Below are positions 8,102 to 15,949 of a stretch of DNA of 22,382 nucleotides, piece after piece. The position numbers and the translations under genes are program-made. Origin of the DNA: DASRTE01 sp035656095 (GTDB lineage: Bacteria > Actinomycetota > Actinomycetes > Jiangellales > Jiangellaceae); NCBI GenBank assembly GCA_035656095.1, contig DASRTE010000141.1, forward strand, positions 1-22,382, in the 5' to 3' direction. The first letter of the stretch is position 1; every line of letters starts with the position of its first letter. Under the pieces are notes generated by a model. It did not search any database, was not told where the DNA came from, and was given only the letters and a program-made list of their open reading frames with translations.

Positions 8102-8575
8102 ATGTACCGAACGTTGAGGATTAGCGCCGCAGTCATGGGTCTGCTGGCCGTGTTCGTTATCGCCGAACCGGCGCATGCGGCCGAGAAGGTGCCATTCACC
8201 ATCAACGAGCAGCTGAACTTCGAGACCGGGGTGTTCACGTTCACTGCCACCGAGCCCCTCTGCCCGTCGGGCACGTTCGAGGACGACGTCAGCGTGGAGG
8301 CATTCGCCCATTCCGGGCAGGCGCGGTCCGGCGGAGGCAACCTGCTCGTCCGCACCACGTACACGTGCGATGACGGCAGCGGCACGTTCGACATGCTCAA
8401 GCACATCTTCCTCACCTCTGGCGAGCAGGATGACTTCACGAACACGGGGCCCGTCCAGATCCTCGGCGGCACCGGTGACTTCGAGGGAATCATCGGCCAC
8501 GGGGTAGACGTCGGCGCATCGGCCGGCGGGATAGGCGTGGGCACCGTCACCGGCTTTGTGGTTGAGCAGCTGTAG
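8102..8575 (+). CDS. Small secreted protein with a barrel-like GTG-F-G-G-G motif
   Basis: A 157-residue exported protein of unknown function. The ATG at 8102 is chosen because GGGGGGAA lies just upstream and the product then begins with a clean signal peptide (1-26, cleavage after AHA). The mature part alternates short polar and hydrophobic stretches as in an all-beta fold. It has two cysteines (54 and 89) that could form a disulphide. Residues 122-135 (GGTGDFEGIIGHGV) resemble the GTG-x-(F/Y)-x-G-x-x-G-x-G turn of allene-oxide-cyclase/dirigent-type barrels. That resemblance is by motif only. The open frame extends far upstream, but the extra sequence looks non-coding. Confidence 0.65.
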   Translation: MYRTLRISAAVMGLLAVFVIAEPAHAAEKVPFTINEQLNFETGVFTFTATEPLCPSGTFEDDVSVEAFAHSGQARSGGGNLLVRTTYTCDDGSGTFDMLKHIFLTSGEQDDFTNTGPVQILGGTGDFEGIIGHGVDVGASAGGIGVGTVTGFVVEQL

Positions 8576-8678
8576 ACGCGTCCCGGGCGAACCACCGAAC
8601 TGCCGCGCAAAGCAGAGCCGTGTAGTTGCGAGAACAAAAACTCTGGCGCGCACAAAAATGCCTGGCCGGGGGTTCCCT

Positions 8679-8744
8679 GGTGATCTTGGACCTGACCTAC
8701 CCCCCACCCCTGGCGATCTTGGACTCGGCCAGTCCAAGATCACC
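8679..8744. repeat. REP-like cluster of GATCTTGGAC repeats
   Basis: GGTGATCTTGGAC (8679-8691) and GGCGATCTTGGAC (8712-8724) are direct copies, and GTCCAAGATCACC (8732-8744) is their inverse. The second and third copies form a 14-pair stem with one mismatch and a five-base CGGCC loop (8712-8744). The first copy is a perfect 13-base inverse match to the third, so two alternative hairpins are possible. Lying about 100 bases after a short gene, it could be a terminator. The doubled and inverted copies look more like a repetitive extragenic element. Confidence 0.6.
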
Positions 8745-8820
8745 CCCTGGGGGATGCCTCACGCGCGGCCCTGTGCGGCCCATAGCGGCGATCACGGGCA
8801 TCCCTGTACCTCGGGACAGA

Positions 8821-8893
8821 CTGCCAGCTCCAGGCCGACACGACCGGCATAGCTGGGCTGGGCTGGCCCTGGCCTGCCAGCTAGGCCGACACG
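8821..8893. repeat. Imperfect direct repeat, two copies
   Basis: CTGCCAGCTCCAGGCCGACACG (8821-8842) recurs at 8874-8893 without the central CC. The two copies are 53 bases apart start to start. Cause unknown; it adds to the repetitive look of this strip. Confidence 0.5.
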
Positions 8894-8934
8894 CCCGCTG
8901 ACCTGGGCATACGCTCTACCTATAACGGGACACT

Positions 8935-9161
8935 GTGGCACACCACATCACCCACTGGGCCGACGGCGGACCCACCGACCTGGACAACCTGGTCCTGCTT
9001 TGCGGATACCACCACCGGGTCATCCACCACACCACGGCTGGCAGGTCGCCATGGCCGCCGACCGGCGACCCCACTTCCTGCCACCGCCGTAGGTCGACCC
9101 CGACCAGATACCCCGCCGCAACACCCGCCCCCGATACGAACACCACAACCCCGCCCCATAG
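8935..9161 (+). pseudogene. Fragment of a 13E12 (DUF222)-type HNH endonuclease
   Basis: Only the C-terminal HNH part survives. The frame from 8935 gives AHHITHWADGGPTDLDNLVL and then LCGYHHRVIHH, the conserved HNH core of 13E12-repeat/DUF222 proteins common in actinobacteria. At about 9035-9045 the family's sequence shifts frame: the continuation GWQVAMAADRRPHFLPPP is followed by a TAG at 9090-9092 where this family usually has Trp, then VDPDQIPRRNTRPRYEHHNPAP and a second TAG at 9159-9161. The roughly 300-residue N-terminal part is absent. So it is truncated, frameshifted and interrupted, a non-functional remnant. Confidence 0.8.
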
Positions 9162-9598
9162 ACGACGAATACCGCGACGCGACAATCGCGCATCACCGCC
9201 GCAATGAGGCTCGAGTAAACGGGTCATTTCGTACGGAACGCTGGAATGCTCATGCCATTTCTCGAGACATTTCACCGGACAGTCCGCCTCAGCTTGCGCA
9301 GCGAGGTCCCGACGTTCGTGCGCCGAATCGGTGTCGATGGTGCCGCAGCCGGCGTCACCTTAACGAAAACTCCGCAGGTGCTTCCGTCGCCGGCAGCTGC
9401 AGGTGGCGGCGCGAGGGGTGTCGCGATCGCAGGTAGCTAATGGCACCTGTCTCGGTCCTGTAGCCGGCCGGCCCGGCCTCGCGTTCGTCGCGCCATGTGC
9501 GGTGCGTTCGGAGCTGTCCGTCGCCGCAGTGACCTATGTGGCTCGCTGTCGCACGGACAAGGGACAATGCCAGTGAGATCTGGCGAAAGGGCGCGGGC
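9162..9598. other. Gene-free stretch of 437 bases
   Basis: I find no gene, RNA or strong repeat here. Third-position GC bias is absent in all frames that stay open, and short open frames lack ribosome binding sites. It separates the HNH remnant from the small gene at 9599. Confidence 0.4.
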
Positions 9599-9832
9599 AT
9601 GAGAGGCGACCGGGTAGAGATCGTCATCGATGCCGGTGACACGACGCGCAGCTACGACGTCGTCGCGACCCGGGCGGGCCGCCGGGTCGAGATCACCCAA
9701 GGCCGCGGTGTCATCGAGGTGTCGGAGGTGACGCGCAGCGGCACGCCGGTTCGTACGGCCCGGTTCATGGCCGCCCGCGTGGTCGCCCTCGTGGAGCACC
9801 CGGCGAGCAATACTTCCCCCCCGGCTCACTGA
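9599..9832 (+). CDS. Small hypothetical protein (77 residues)
   Basis: I do not recognise this protein. The ATG at 9599 is preferred over an upstream ATG at 9536 because GAAAGGG sits seven bases before it and the extra N-terminal residues look random. The product alternates charged and hydrophobic residues in short strands (RVEIVIDAG, SYDVVATRAGRRVEITQ, VIEVSEVTRSG, VRTARFMAARVVALVEHP), suggesting a small beta-rich cytosolic protein ending in a helix. No signal peptide, cysteines or membrane segment. It faces the MFS pseudogene tail to tail, with 21 bases between their ends. Confidence 0.6.
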   Translation: MRGDRVEIVIDAGDTTRSYDVVATRAGRRVEITQGRGVIEVSEVTRSGTPVRTARFMAARVVALVEHPASNTSPPAH

Positions 9833-9853
9833 GGTTCCACCCGCGCGTCGAGG

Positions 9854-10964
9854 TCAGGGATCGAGGCCGATGCGCCGGATCCACAGCACCGAGCCCATCA
9901 GCGCCAGACCACCGGCGCCGAACACCAGGGCCGTGCCGCCGAGGCCGGCAACCAGTCCCGCCATCGCAGGCAGCAGCAGTTGCCCAGCGCGATTGCCCGC
10001 GAGCCGCAGCGTCAGCGCTGCCGCCACCCGGCCCGCAGGGCGCCTGGCCGGCGACCCAGGACGCCGTGATCGGCTGCCCCACGCCGAGTCCGAATCCGAT
10101 CACGACCATCAAGGCCAGGAACACCGCCGGGCGGGTGGCGACACCGAGCGCGACAGTGGCCAGCCCAGCCGCAAACAGGTTCCCGCCCAGGGTCATCCGC
10201 CGGCCGAGGGAGGACATCAGCACGGGCAGAGCCAGCCGGGAGGCCAGCGTCGCGAGGCCGCGGACGGAGAGGAGCAAACCGACGAACGCCGGGCTGAGGC
10301 CTCGCTCACGCCCGACCAGCGGCAGGTAGGCCACCAGCAGGTAGGCCACCAGCAGGTCGATGGCAGTCAGGACCGCGATGCTCGTGGCGAGGGCGTGACG
10401 CATTCCCGGGATCCGCAGCATCGACGCAACACTGGGGCGAGGCTCGGCACCGTCGGTTCACACCTCCCCGGCGGCCGCCCAGGCTCCCGACGTCGCCCCG
10501 ACCCCGGTCGCCCCGAGCCCGAGAGCAGTCCCGAAGAGGAAGACCGGTGTCGTCGGCGCATCCAGACCGGCTTGTTCGGCCCAGTCGAGGATCACGCCCC
10601 CGACCAGCGGGCCGACCAGTTGCCCGATCGACACGGCCACCGCGACCCGGCCGAAGCGCAGATCCCGATGGCTCCCGCCTCGCCCGCGTGCGGCGCTCGC
10701 CTGTCCTGCCAGTTGGCTGCCCAGCTGCCCCAGGCCGAGCAGCGCCTGGCCCAACGGCAGCACCACCAGGACAGCGGCCAAGGCGTCGACCAACGCGGCC
10801 AGGGCGATGGTGCCGGTACCGGCGAGGAAGAACGGCTTGGCCCCGAACCTGTCCACGAGCACACCGGCCGGGATGGCAGCAGACAACGAGAAGAGTGCGA
10901 ACGATCCGGCGGCCGCTCCGATGAATGCCGGTCCCGCCCCGAGGTCGAGAGCCTTGTATGACAC
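9854..10964 (-). pseudogene. Decayed MFS transporter
   Basis: Remnant of a major facilitator superfamily exporter. The surviving N-terminal half starts at SYKALDLGAG and has the MFS motif A region (AGVLVDRFGAKPF). Lesions: the first membrane segment is missing, the frame beginning 13 bases after the murJ-like stop; an in-frame TGA at 10458-10460 lies between the two halves; a perfect 15-base tandem duplication at 10322-10351 encodes LLVAYLLVAY; and an indel around 10024-10045 shifts the frame. Past the shift, another frame restores typical MFS sequence (LTLRLAGNRAGQLLLPAMAG, then GGLALMGSVLWIRRIGLDP) to a TGA ending at 9854. It could not give a full transporter. Confidence 0.85.
10322..10351 (-). 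repeat. 15-base tandem duplication inside the MFS pseudogene
   Basis: GCAGGTAGGCCACCA occurs twice in a row, identical at all 15 positions, and six bases of a third copy follow. In the pseudogene frame it doubles LLVAY, so it keeps the frame but lengthens a membrane helix by five residues. The perfect identity suggests recent replication slippage. Confidence 0.85.
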
Positions 10965-10977
10965 GGCGGGGGTGTCG

Positions 10978-12546
10978 TCACCTTCGCCGGCGGCGGATCA
11001 GCGCCAGCGCGTCGCGGAGGACCTCGACCTCGGCGGCATGCATGAGTCGCAGAACCAGGACGAAGACACCCCAGATACAGAGCGCCGCAGCTGTCACCTG
11101 CGCGATCGCAGCCCCCTGACCCTCGCCGAGGCGGAGACCAAGGGCGTAGACCGCCGCGCCGCCGGCGATGGTCGCGACGCCCGCGGCCAGCGCGGTGCGG
11201 CCGACGAGTCCGGCGAGAGGACGGATCGACACGCCACCGTGGCGCCGGGCCAGGAGCCAGGTGTTGGCGGCGGCCGCCAGGCACATCGCCGCTGACGTGG
11301 AGGCGGCCAGCCCGGGCACGCCGAACGACAACCCGACGGTGAGGTCACCGGCCACGTTCACGCACATCGCGGCCAGCGCGACCAGCACCGGTGTCCGCGA
11401 GTCTCCGAGCGCGTAGGACGCCTTGACGACGACCTCCCGCCAGCTCATCGCGACCAGGGCAGGCGCATACCACCGCACAGCGGTTGCCGTGTCGTCCACG
11501 GCGTCCGCGTCGAAGCTCCCGTGCCCGAAGGCGAGTGAGACCAGTGGGTGCGCCGCGACCAGCAGGAGCGCGCAGACGGGCAGCGCAACGATGGTCGCGG
11601 AGGACAGGCCGCGCCCGACCAGTCGCCGCAGCTCCGACCGGCGGGCGGCCGACGCCCCGAACGCCGGGTAGAGCGCGGCGACCAGCGAGGCGATGACGAG
11701 GGTCTCGGGCAGTGTGACCAGCCGCCAACCGTACGACAACGACGTGATCACGCCTTCTCCGACCACCGAGGCGACCGCCCGGTCGACCAGGGTGTTGACG
11801 TTGCCGATGCCACTGCCGACGAGCAGTGCCGGCGTCAGCCGGGCGATCGCGCGGAAGCCCGGATCGGTCAGGTCGAACGAGAAACGCAGCCGCAGGCCGA
11901 TCGCCCGCAACGGAACCAACTGGCAGGCCAGGCGCAGGGCCGACCCGACGACGAAGCCGACGGCGAGAGCCGTGATCCCGTACGCCGGCCCGAACCCGAC
12001 CGCTGCGACGATCATCGTGACGTTGAACGGGATGCCCTGCACGCCTGCCCAGAAGAACCGCCGCCGGGCCTGCGCCGCCGCCGCCAGCAGGTTCGTCCCG
12101 GACACGAGGACGACGGCGACCAGGACGATCCGGGTCGTTTGAACGGCGAGGTCGGCCTGCTCCTCGTCGAAGCCCGGCGCCAGGGCCGAGACCGCCGGCC
12201 CGGCGAACAGCCACAGCACCACCGACGCGAGACCGAGCACGACGAGCGTGACCGACAGGGCCACCGTCACGGTGTGGTTCGCGCGACGGACCCCGTCGTC
12301 GTCGGCCGCCTCGCGGGCGATCACGGGAACCAGGGCAGTCGCGACCGCACTGGACACCAGGCCCAGGACGAGGTTCATCATGCCCTGCGCCACCAGGAAG
12401 GCATCCAGTTCCGCGCCGGCGCCGAACACCGCGGCGACCACCACGTCGCGACCGAAGCCGAGCACGGCCGACGCCGAGGCCAGCACCGTGAGCAGCGCAG
12501 CCGCGCGGCCCACTCCTGTACCCGCCCGCGGCATGGGCGCGAACAC
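10978..12546 (-). CDS. murJ: MurJ/MviN family lipid flippase
   Basis: Polytopic membrane protein of the MOP superfamily; characterised members flip lipid II, the peptidoglycan precursor, across the membrane. From the GTG at 12546 it has 522 residues and about 13-14 hydrophobic segments. The N-terminal MviN signature is clear: SAVLGFGRDVVVAAVFGAG and AELDAFLVAQGMMN, with the conserved Arg-Asp pair. A second conserved stretch reads PRWYAP-like (AVRWYAPALVAMSWREVVVKASYALGDSRTPV), typical of MurJ helices 9-10. GAGG lies six bases before the GTG; an ATG at 12534 is the alternative start. The tail ends in five arginines. It may be a paralogue rather than the essential MurJ, which in many actinobacteria sits elsewhere near the replication origin. 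Confidence 0.85.
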   Translation of the reverse strand: MFAPMPRAGTGVGRAAALLTVLASASAVLGFGRDVVVAAVFGAGAELDAFLVAQGMMNLVLGLVSSAVATALVPVIAREAADDDGVRRANHTVTVALSVTLVVLGLASVVLWLFAGPAVSALAPGFDEEQADLAVQTTRIVLVAVVLVSGTNLLAAAAQARRRFFWAGVQGIPFNVTMIVAAVGFGPAYGITALAVGFVVGSALRLACQLVPLRAIGLRLRFSFDLTDPGFRAIARLTPALLVGSGIGNVNTLVDRAVASVVGEGVITSLSYGWRLVTLPETLVIASLVAALYPAFGASAARRSELRRLVGRGLSSATIVALPVCALLLVAAHPLVSLAFGHGSFDADAVDDTATAVRWYAPALVAMSWREVVVKASYALGDSRTPVLVALAAMCVNVAGDLTVGLSFGVPGLAASTSAAMCLAAAANTWLLARRHGGVSIRPLAGLVGRTALAAGVATIAGGAAVYALGLRLGEGQGAAIAQVTAAALCIWGVFVLVLRLMHAAEVEVLRDALALIRRRRR

Positions 12547-12607
12547 TAGTCGCCTCGGATGAGACGCCCCGTGGCCGTGTCGGCCCGGTCGGGCAGGATG
12601 GGTCGCC

Positions 12608-14302
12608 GTGACCGCTTCCGACGATCTCCGCGCCATCGCCGACGAGTACTGGGAGGCCAAGCTCGAGGCCAGCCCGCTGTTCGCCTCCTTCCTCGGCGAC
12701 CATCGTTACGACGATCGCGCCGACGACCTGTCGGCCGCCACCGAGCAGCACCTGCGCTCTCGCTGGGTCGACCTGCGCGACCGGGCGGCAGCCGTCGCCG
12801 CCGGCGATCTCGACGACACCGACCAGGTCACCCGTGACCTGTTGGTCGACGAACTGGACGACGCGGTGCGGACCATCGACCTGCGGCTGATCGAGCTGGC
12901 CTCGGATCAGATGCAGGGCGTCCATGCCGACCTGCTGATCACGGCGGCACAACTGCGAGCACCCGAGCCCGAGCACGCCCGGATGGCCCTGGTCCGGATC
13001 GGTGAACTGGCCCGGATGCTCGACCAAGGTGCGCAGCGCTACCGCGAGGGGCTGACGGCAGGGCGTACTCCCGCCCTCGTCAACGTCACGCGCTCGATGC
13101 ACCAGGTCTCCGGGTACCTGAGCAGTCCGCTCGAGAGCGACCCGTTCGTCCAGCTCGCCGGTCCGGACACCTGGGACGGCACCGACGCCTGGCGCGCGGA
13201 GATGTCCGACGCTGTGCGCGACATCTTGCGGCCGGCCTTCGCCCGCTATCGCGATGCGTATGCCAACGAGCTCGAACCCGTGGCGCGGCCCGACGACCGG
13301 CCCGGCCTGTGCCACCTGGCCGACGGCGAGGAGCTCTATGCGGCGCTCGTCGAGCTCCATACGGGGCTTCCGCTGACGGCCACCGAGCTGCACGAGATCG
13401 GCCTCGAGGAGGCCACGACCAGGCTTCCGGCGGAGTTCGCCGACGTCGGCACCAAGGCGTTCGGCATGTCCGACGTGAGCAAGATCTTCGCCAAGCTGCT
13501 CGACGACCCCGACCTGCGTTACCGCAACGGCGACGAGATCGTCGCGCATGCGCAAAGCTGTCTGGACCGGGCGACCGCAGCGATCGGCGAATGGTTCGGC
13601 ATCCTGCCGCAGGCACTATGCGTGCTCACGCCGGTTCCCGACTACCTGGCGGCGGACGTGCCGCCCGCGTACTACACGCCGCCGACACCCGACGGCAGCC
13701 GTCCGGGGGAATACCACGTCAACCTGCACGAGCCGGCCGAGCGCGGTCGTGCCTCGACGGCGTCCATCGCCTTCCACGAGGCGATTCCCGGCCATCACCT
13801 GCAACTGGCCATCGCAACGGAGCGCACCGACCTGCCGTCGTTCCGGCGGCTGTCGTGGGGTCACACCGCATTCGTCGAGGGTTGGGCGCTCTACACCGAG
13901 CGGCTCGCCGACGAGATGGGCCTCTACGAAAGCGACCTCGACCGTCTCGGCATGCTCTCCTCGGACATCTGGCGGGCGTGCCGGCTGGTCGTCGACACCG
14001 GGCTGCATGCCATGGGCTGGACCCGCCAGCGGGCCATCGACTTCATGGTGGCGCACATGCCGGTCGACCTCGACACCATCACCGTGGAGGTCGACCGCTA
14101 CATCGGCATGCCAGGTCAGGCGCTGGCCTACAAGGTCGGGCAGCGCGAGATCCTGCGGCTGCGTTCCGATGCGCGGCAAACCCTCGGCGACCGGTTCGAC
14201 ATAGCCGGCTTCCACGACGCCGTGCTCTCCGCGGCCACGATCAGTCTGCCGGTGCTGCGCCGCCGGGTCGCCGCCTGGGTGGCGACCGCAGCGGGGGCCT
14301 GA
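12608..14302 (+). CDS. DUF885 family metallopeptidase-like protein
   Basis: Predicted zinc-dependent hydrolase of the DUF885 family, cytosolic as no signal peptide is present. The 564-residue product is the normal length. The diagnostic motif HEAIPGHHLQ starts at His390, with Glu391 and His396/His397, and EGWALYTERL follows with Glu424 as a probable third metal ligand, as in gluzincin-type peptidases. Further family sequence includes PPAYYTPPTPDGSRPGEY and, near the end, GMPGQALAYKVGQREI. The GTG start at 12608 has a GGATGG stretch upstream and lies 61 bases from the divergent murJ-like gene, so both promoters must share that gap. The natural substrate is unknown; peptides or amino-acid esters are inferred from fold relatives. 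Confidence 0.9.
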   Translation: MTASDDLRAIADEYWEAKLEASPLFASFLGDHRYDDRADDLSAATEQHLRSRWVDLRDRAAAVAAGDLDDTDQVTRDLLVDELDDAVRTIDLRLIELASDQMQGVHADLLITAAQLRAPEPEHARMALVRIGELARMLDQGAQRYREGLTAGRTPALVNVTRSMHQVSGYLSSPLESDPFVQLAGPDTWDGTDAWRAEMSDAVRDILRPAFARYRDAYANELEPVARPDDRPGLCHLADGEELYAALVELHTGLPLTATELHEIGLEEATTRLPAEFADVGTKAFGMSDVSKIFAKLLDDPDLRYRNGDEIVAHAQSCLDRATAAIGEWFGILPQALCVLTPVPDYLAADVPPAYYTPPTPDGSRPGEYHVNLHEPAERGRASTASIAFHEAIPGHHLQLAIATERTDLPSFRRLSWGHTAFVEGWALYTERLADEMGLYESDLDRLGMLSSDIWRACRLVVDTGLHAMGWTRQRAIDFMVAHMPVDLDTITVEVDRYIGMPGQALAYKVGQREILRLRSDARQTLGDRFDIAGFHDAVLSAATISLPVLRRRVAAWVATAAGA

Positions 14303-14469
14303 TCAGCGGCACCGGCACGCGGGAGCGGTGCCTGCGCCCGTGTGACGTCGGTCATACGGCGAACGCGACGGACCGTGGGCGAGGTCACGCATCCGGGCGG
14401 AACGCCCATGTCGCTGGGTTCCGTTGAACATCGCGGCCCACCCTGCCTGACAGGGACGCGCGCCCATCC

Positions 14470-15606
14470 ATGTCCCCGACAGACCGGATCCGTATGCCCA
14501 GCCCGACCATGCGAGCACGAGTCGCCTGCACCCTCGTCCTCACGGCCGCAGCCACATCGATCACCACGTCGCCGTCGTCGGCCGCCGCCGTCGACCCGAC
14601 GGCCCTCTCGGCCGCGACCGACGCAGCCGCGGCGGCCAGAGCGGCGCTGGCCGATGCCACGGCCTCGGCTGAGAGGGCGCAGGCGGCCGTGACCGAGGCG
14701 GACAAGGCCGTGCGGACCGCGCGTTCCGCTCTGGAGGCGGCCCGCTCTCGGACCACACACCTCAGTGAGCGTGTCGTGGACGTGACCGCCGAGCGTCTGA
14801 TCGTCGAGAAGGGGGGTGGGCTGCTCCAGATGGCCGACGCCGCGGCGGACGTGGCGACCGGCTACACCGACTCCGGTCTGGTCGCGGCAGCCGGAACCGC
14901 CGCCACCACCGGGTTGGCGACCGTGGTCGGCCCGCTGGTCGGAACGTTGGACCCGCTGGCGGACGTGGTCCACGACCAGGTCGCGGCGGCCGGTGACGAG
15001 GTCGAGATCGCCGTGGATCGCGAGCAGCGCATCCGCCAGGAGCGTGCCGCCGCCGTCCGGGACCACCGTGCGGCGGCCGTGACGCTCACCGACGCCGAGG
15101 GCCTGTTCGACGCCGCGGAGGCCGCGTATCTGGCGGCCGAGGACGTGCGGGAGGACGCCGACGCCGGGAGCGTCACCGCCACGGCGGCTGCGGAGGTGCT
15201 CACCGCATCGCTCGGCATCGACCGGCGACTGGTCAGGCCCGGGCTCGGCTCGGTCTCCAGCACGTACGGGATGCGGAGGCACCCCGTCACCGGTGTCCCG
15301 AAGGCGCACACGGGCATCGACTTCCTGCCGGCGGACGGCCGGGCCTACGCGGTGGCGGACGGCACCGTCGCCGCAGTCACGGTCGAGCCCGCGTACGGCA
15401 AGCTGGTCACGATCGCCCACGGCAACGGGATCACCACGCGCTACGCGCACCTCGCCGCGGCATTGGTCCGACCGGGGGACCGGATCACCGGTGGCGAGGT
15501 GATCGGACGGATCGGGTCGACCGGCCTCTCGACCGGCCCGCACCTGCACTTCGAGGTCCAGGTCGACGGTGTGTTCCACGACCCGGCCCCATGGCTGGCT
15601 CGCTGA
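14470..15606 (+). CDS. Second secreted M23 (LytM) peptidase
   Basis: Predicted peptidoglycan endopeptidase. From the ATG at 14470 it has 378 residues; ATGs at 14494 and 14509 are possible and would give a tidier signal peptide. After the export signal (ending near SSAAA) there is an Ala-rich coiled coil (about 45-105), a Gly/Ala/Leu/Val-rich mildly hydrophobic segment (about 115-170), a second helical stretch (about 175-240), and the M23 domain from about 258. Zinc and catalytic residues are intact: His280 and Asp284 (HTGID), His327 (YAHLA), and His358/His360 (HLH). It is shorter than and differs from the FtsEX-linked peptidase at 1805, so it is a separate paralogue. A small hairpin (14441-14455) precedes the start. 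Confidence 0.9.
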   Translation: MSPTDRIRMPSPTMRARVACTLVLTAAATSITTSPSSAAAVDPTALSAATDAAAAARAALADATASAERAQAAVTEADKAVRTARSALEAARSRTTHLSERVVDVTAERLIVEKGGGLLQMADAAADVATGYTDSGLVAAAGTAATTGLATVVGPLVGTLDPLADVVHDQVAAAGDEVEIAVDREQRIRQERAAAVRDHRAAAVTLTDAEGLFDAAEAAYLAAEDVREDADAGSVTATAAAEVLTASLGIDRRLVRPGLGSVSSTYGMRRHPVTGVPKAHTGIDFLPADGRAYAVADGTVAAVTVEPAYGKLVTIAHGNGITTRYAHLAAALVRPGDRITGGEVIGRIGSTGLSTGPHLHFEVQVDGVFHDPAPWLAR

Positions 15607-15618
15607 TCTGCGCCGTTC

Positions 15619-15633
15619 TACCCCCGAGGGGTA
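15619..15633 (+). promoter_or_regulatory. CsoR-type copper operator
   Basis: TACCCCCGAGGGGTA has perfect six-base inverted arms (TACCCC/GGGGTA) around a CGA spacer. This is the G-tract palindrome form bound by CsoR-family repressors. It ends ten bases before the regulator start and overlaps TATCAT (15632-15637), a good -10 element that would place the transcript start at or next to the ATG at 15644. Autorepression is therefore likely. Confidence 0.8.
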
Positions 15634-15643
15634 TCATCCGATC

Positions 15644-15937
15644 ATGGGCCTGATCTCACCCGGCTACGCCGACACCAAGGCCGCCCAGCTCCGCCGCCTG
15701 CGCCGCATCGAAGGCCAGATCCGAGGGCTGCAGCGAATGGTCGACGACGAGAAGTACTGCATCGACGTGCTGACACAGGTCTCCGCCGCGACCAGGGCGC
15801 TGGAGTCGTTCGCCCTCGGGCTGCTCGAGGAGCATCTCGGCCACTGCGTCGCCGAAGCCGTGGCCCACGGCGGCACGGATGCCGAGGAGAAGGTGAAGGA
15901 AGCCTCCGAAGCGATCGCGAGGCTCGTACGTTCCTGA
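15644..15937 (+). CDS. csoR: CsoR-family copper-sensing repressor
   Basis: All-helical DNA-binding repressor that releases its operator on binding Cu(I). The 97-residue protein carries the family start LRRLRRIEGQIRGLQRMV and the copper ligand triad Cys39, His64 and Cys68 (KYCID, EHLGHC), with Tyr38 at the known second-shell position. This pattern separates copper CsoR from nickel RcnR and formaldehyde FrmR. The ATG at 15644 is chosen over an earlier frame opening because the longer form would overlap the preceding M23 gene and the operator. No good Shine-Dalgarno is close, so the message may be leaderless. There is no copper ATPase or chaperone next to it. Instead a SAM-cleaving enzyme follows 12 bases downstream. 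Confidence 0.9.
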   Translation: MGLISPGYADTKAAQLRRLRRIEGQIRGLQRMVDDEKYCIDVLTQVSAATRALESFALGLLEEHLGHCVAEAVAHGGTDAEEKVKEASEAIARLVRS

Positions 15938-15949
15938 CCGGAGGCTGCG

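Larger units (their letters stand above)
8576..8934. other. Gene-free stretch with repeats (359 bases)
   Basis: No gene is visible. It begins with two A-rich patches unusual for this window (AACAAAAAC near 8634, CACAAAAATG near 8651). It then holds the REP-like hairpin cluster and an imperfect direct repeat, both listed separately. It ends at a decayed HNH gene fragment. Confidence 0.5.

Noticed and set aside
7267..8655. A 462-residue reverse frame over the small membrane and secreted protein genes
   Set aside because: Pro/Ser/Arg-rich with no domain; forward frames have signal peptide, ribosome binding sites and coding-like third positions.
8576..8934. CRISPR array suggested by short repeats
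   Set aside because: The repeats are too few, too close and partly inverted, with no regular spacers and no cas genes.
9870..10961. A 363-residue forward frame opposite the MFS remnant
   Set aside because: Composition is Arg/Gln/Asp-rich and repetitive, while the reverse strand shows clear MFS helices; it is a shadow.
11345..13555. A 736-residue reverse frame across the murJ-like and DUF885 genes
   Set aside because: It overlaps two recognised genes in other frames and its product has no motif; high GC content keeps such frames open.
14303..14469. Cyclic-di-AMP (ydaO) riboswitch before the second M23 peptidase
   Set aside because: Such riboswitches do precede cell-wall hydrolases in actinobacteria, but I could not find the conserved core sequences here, only small hairpins.
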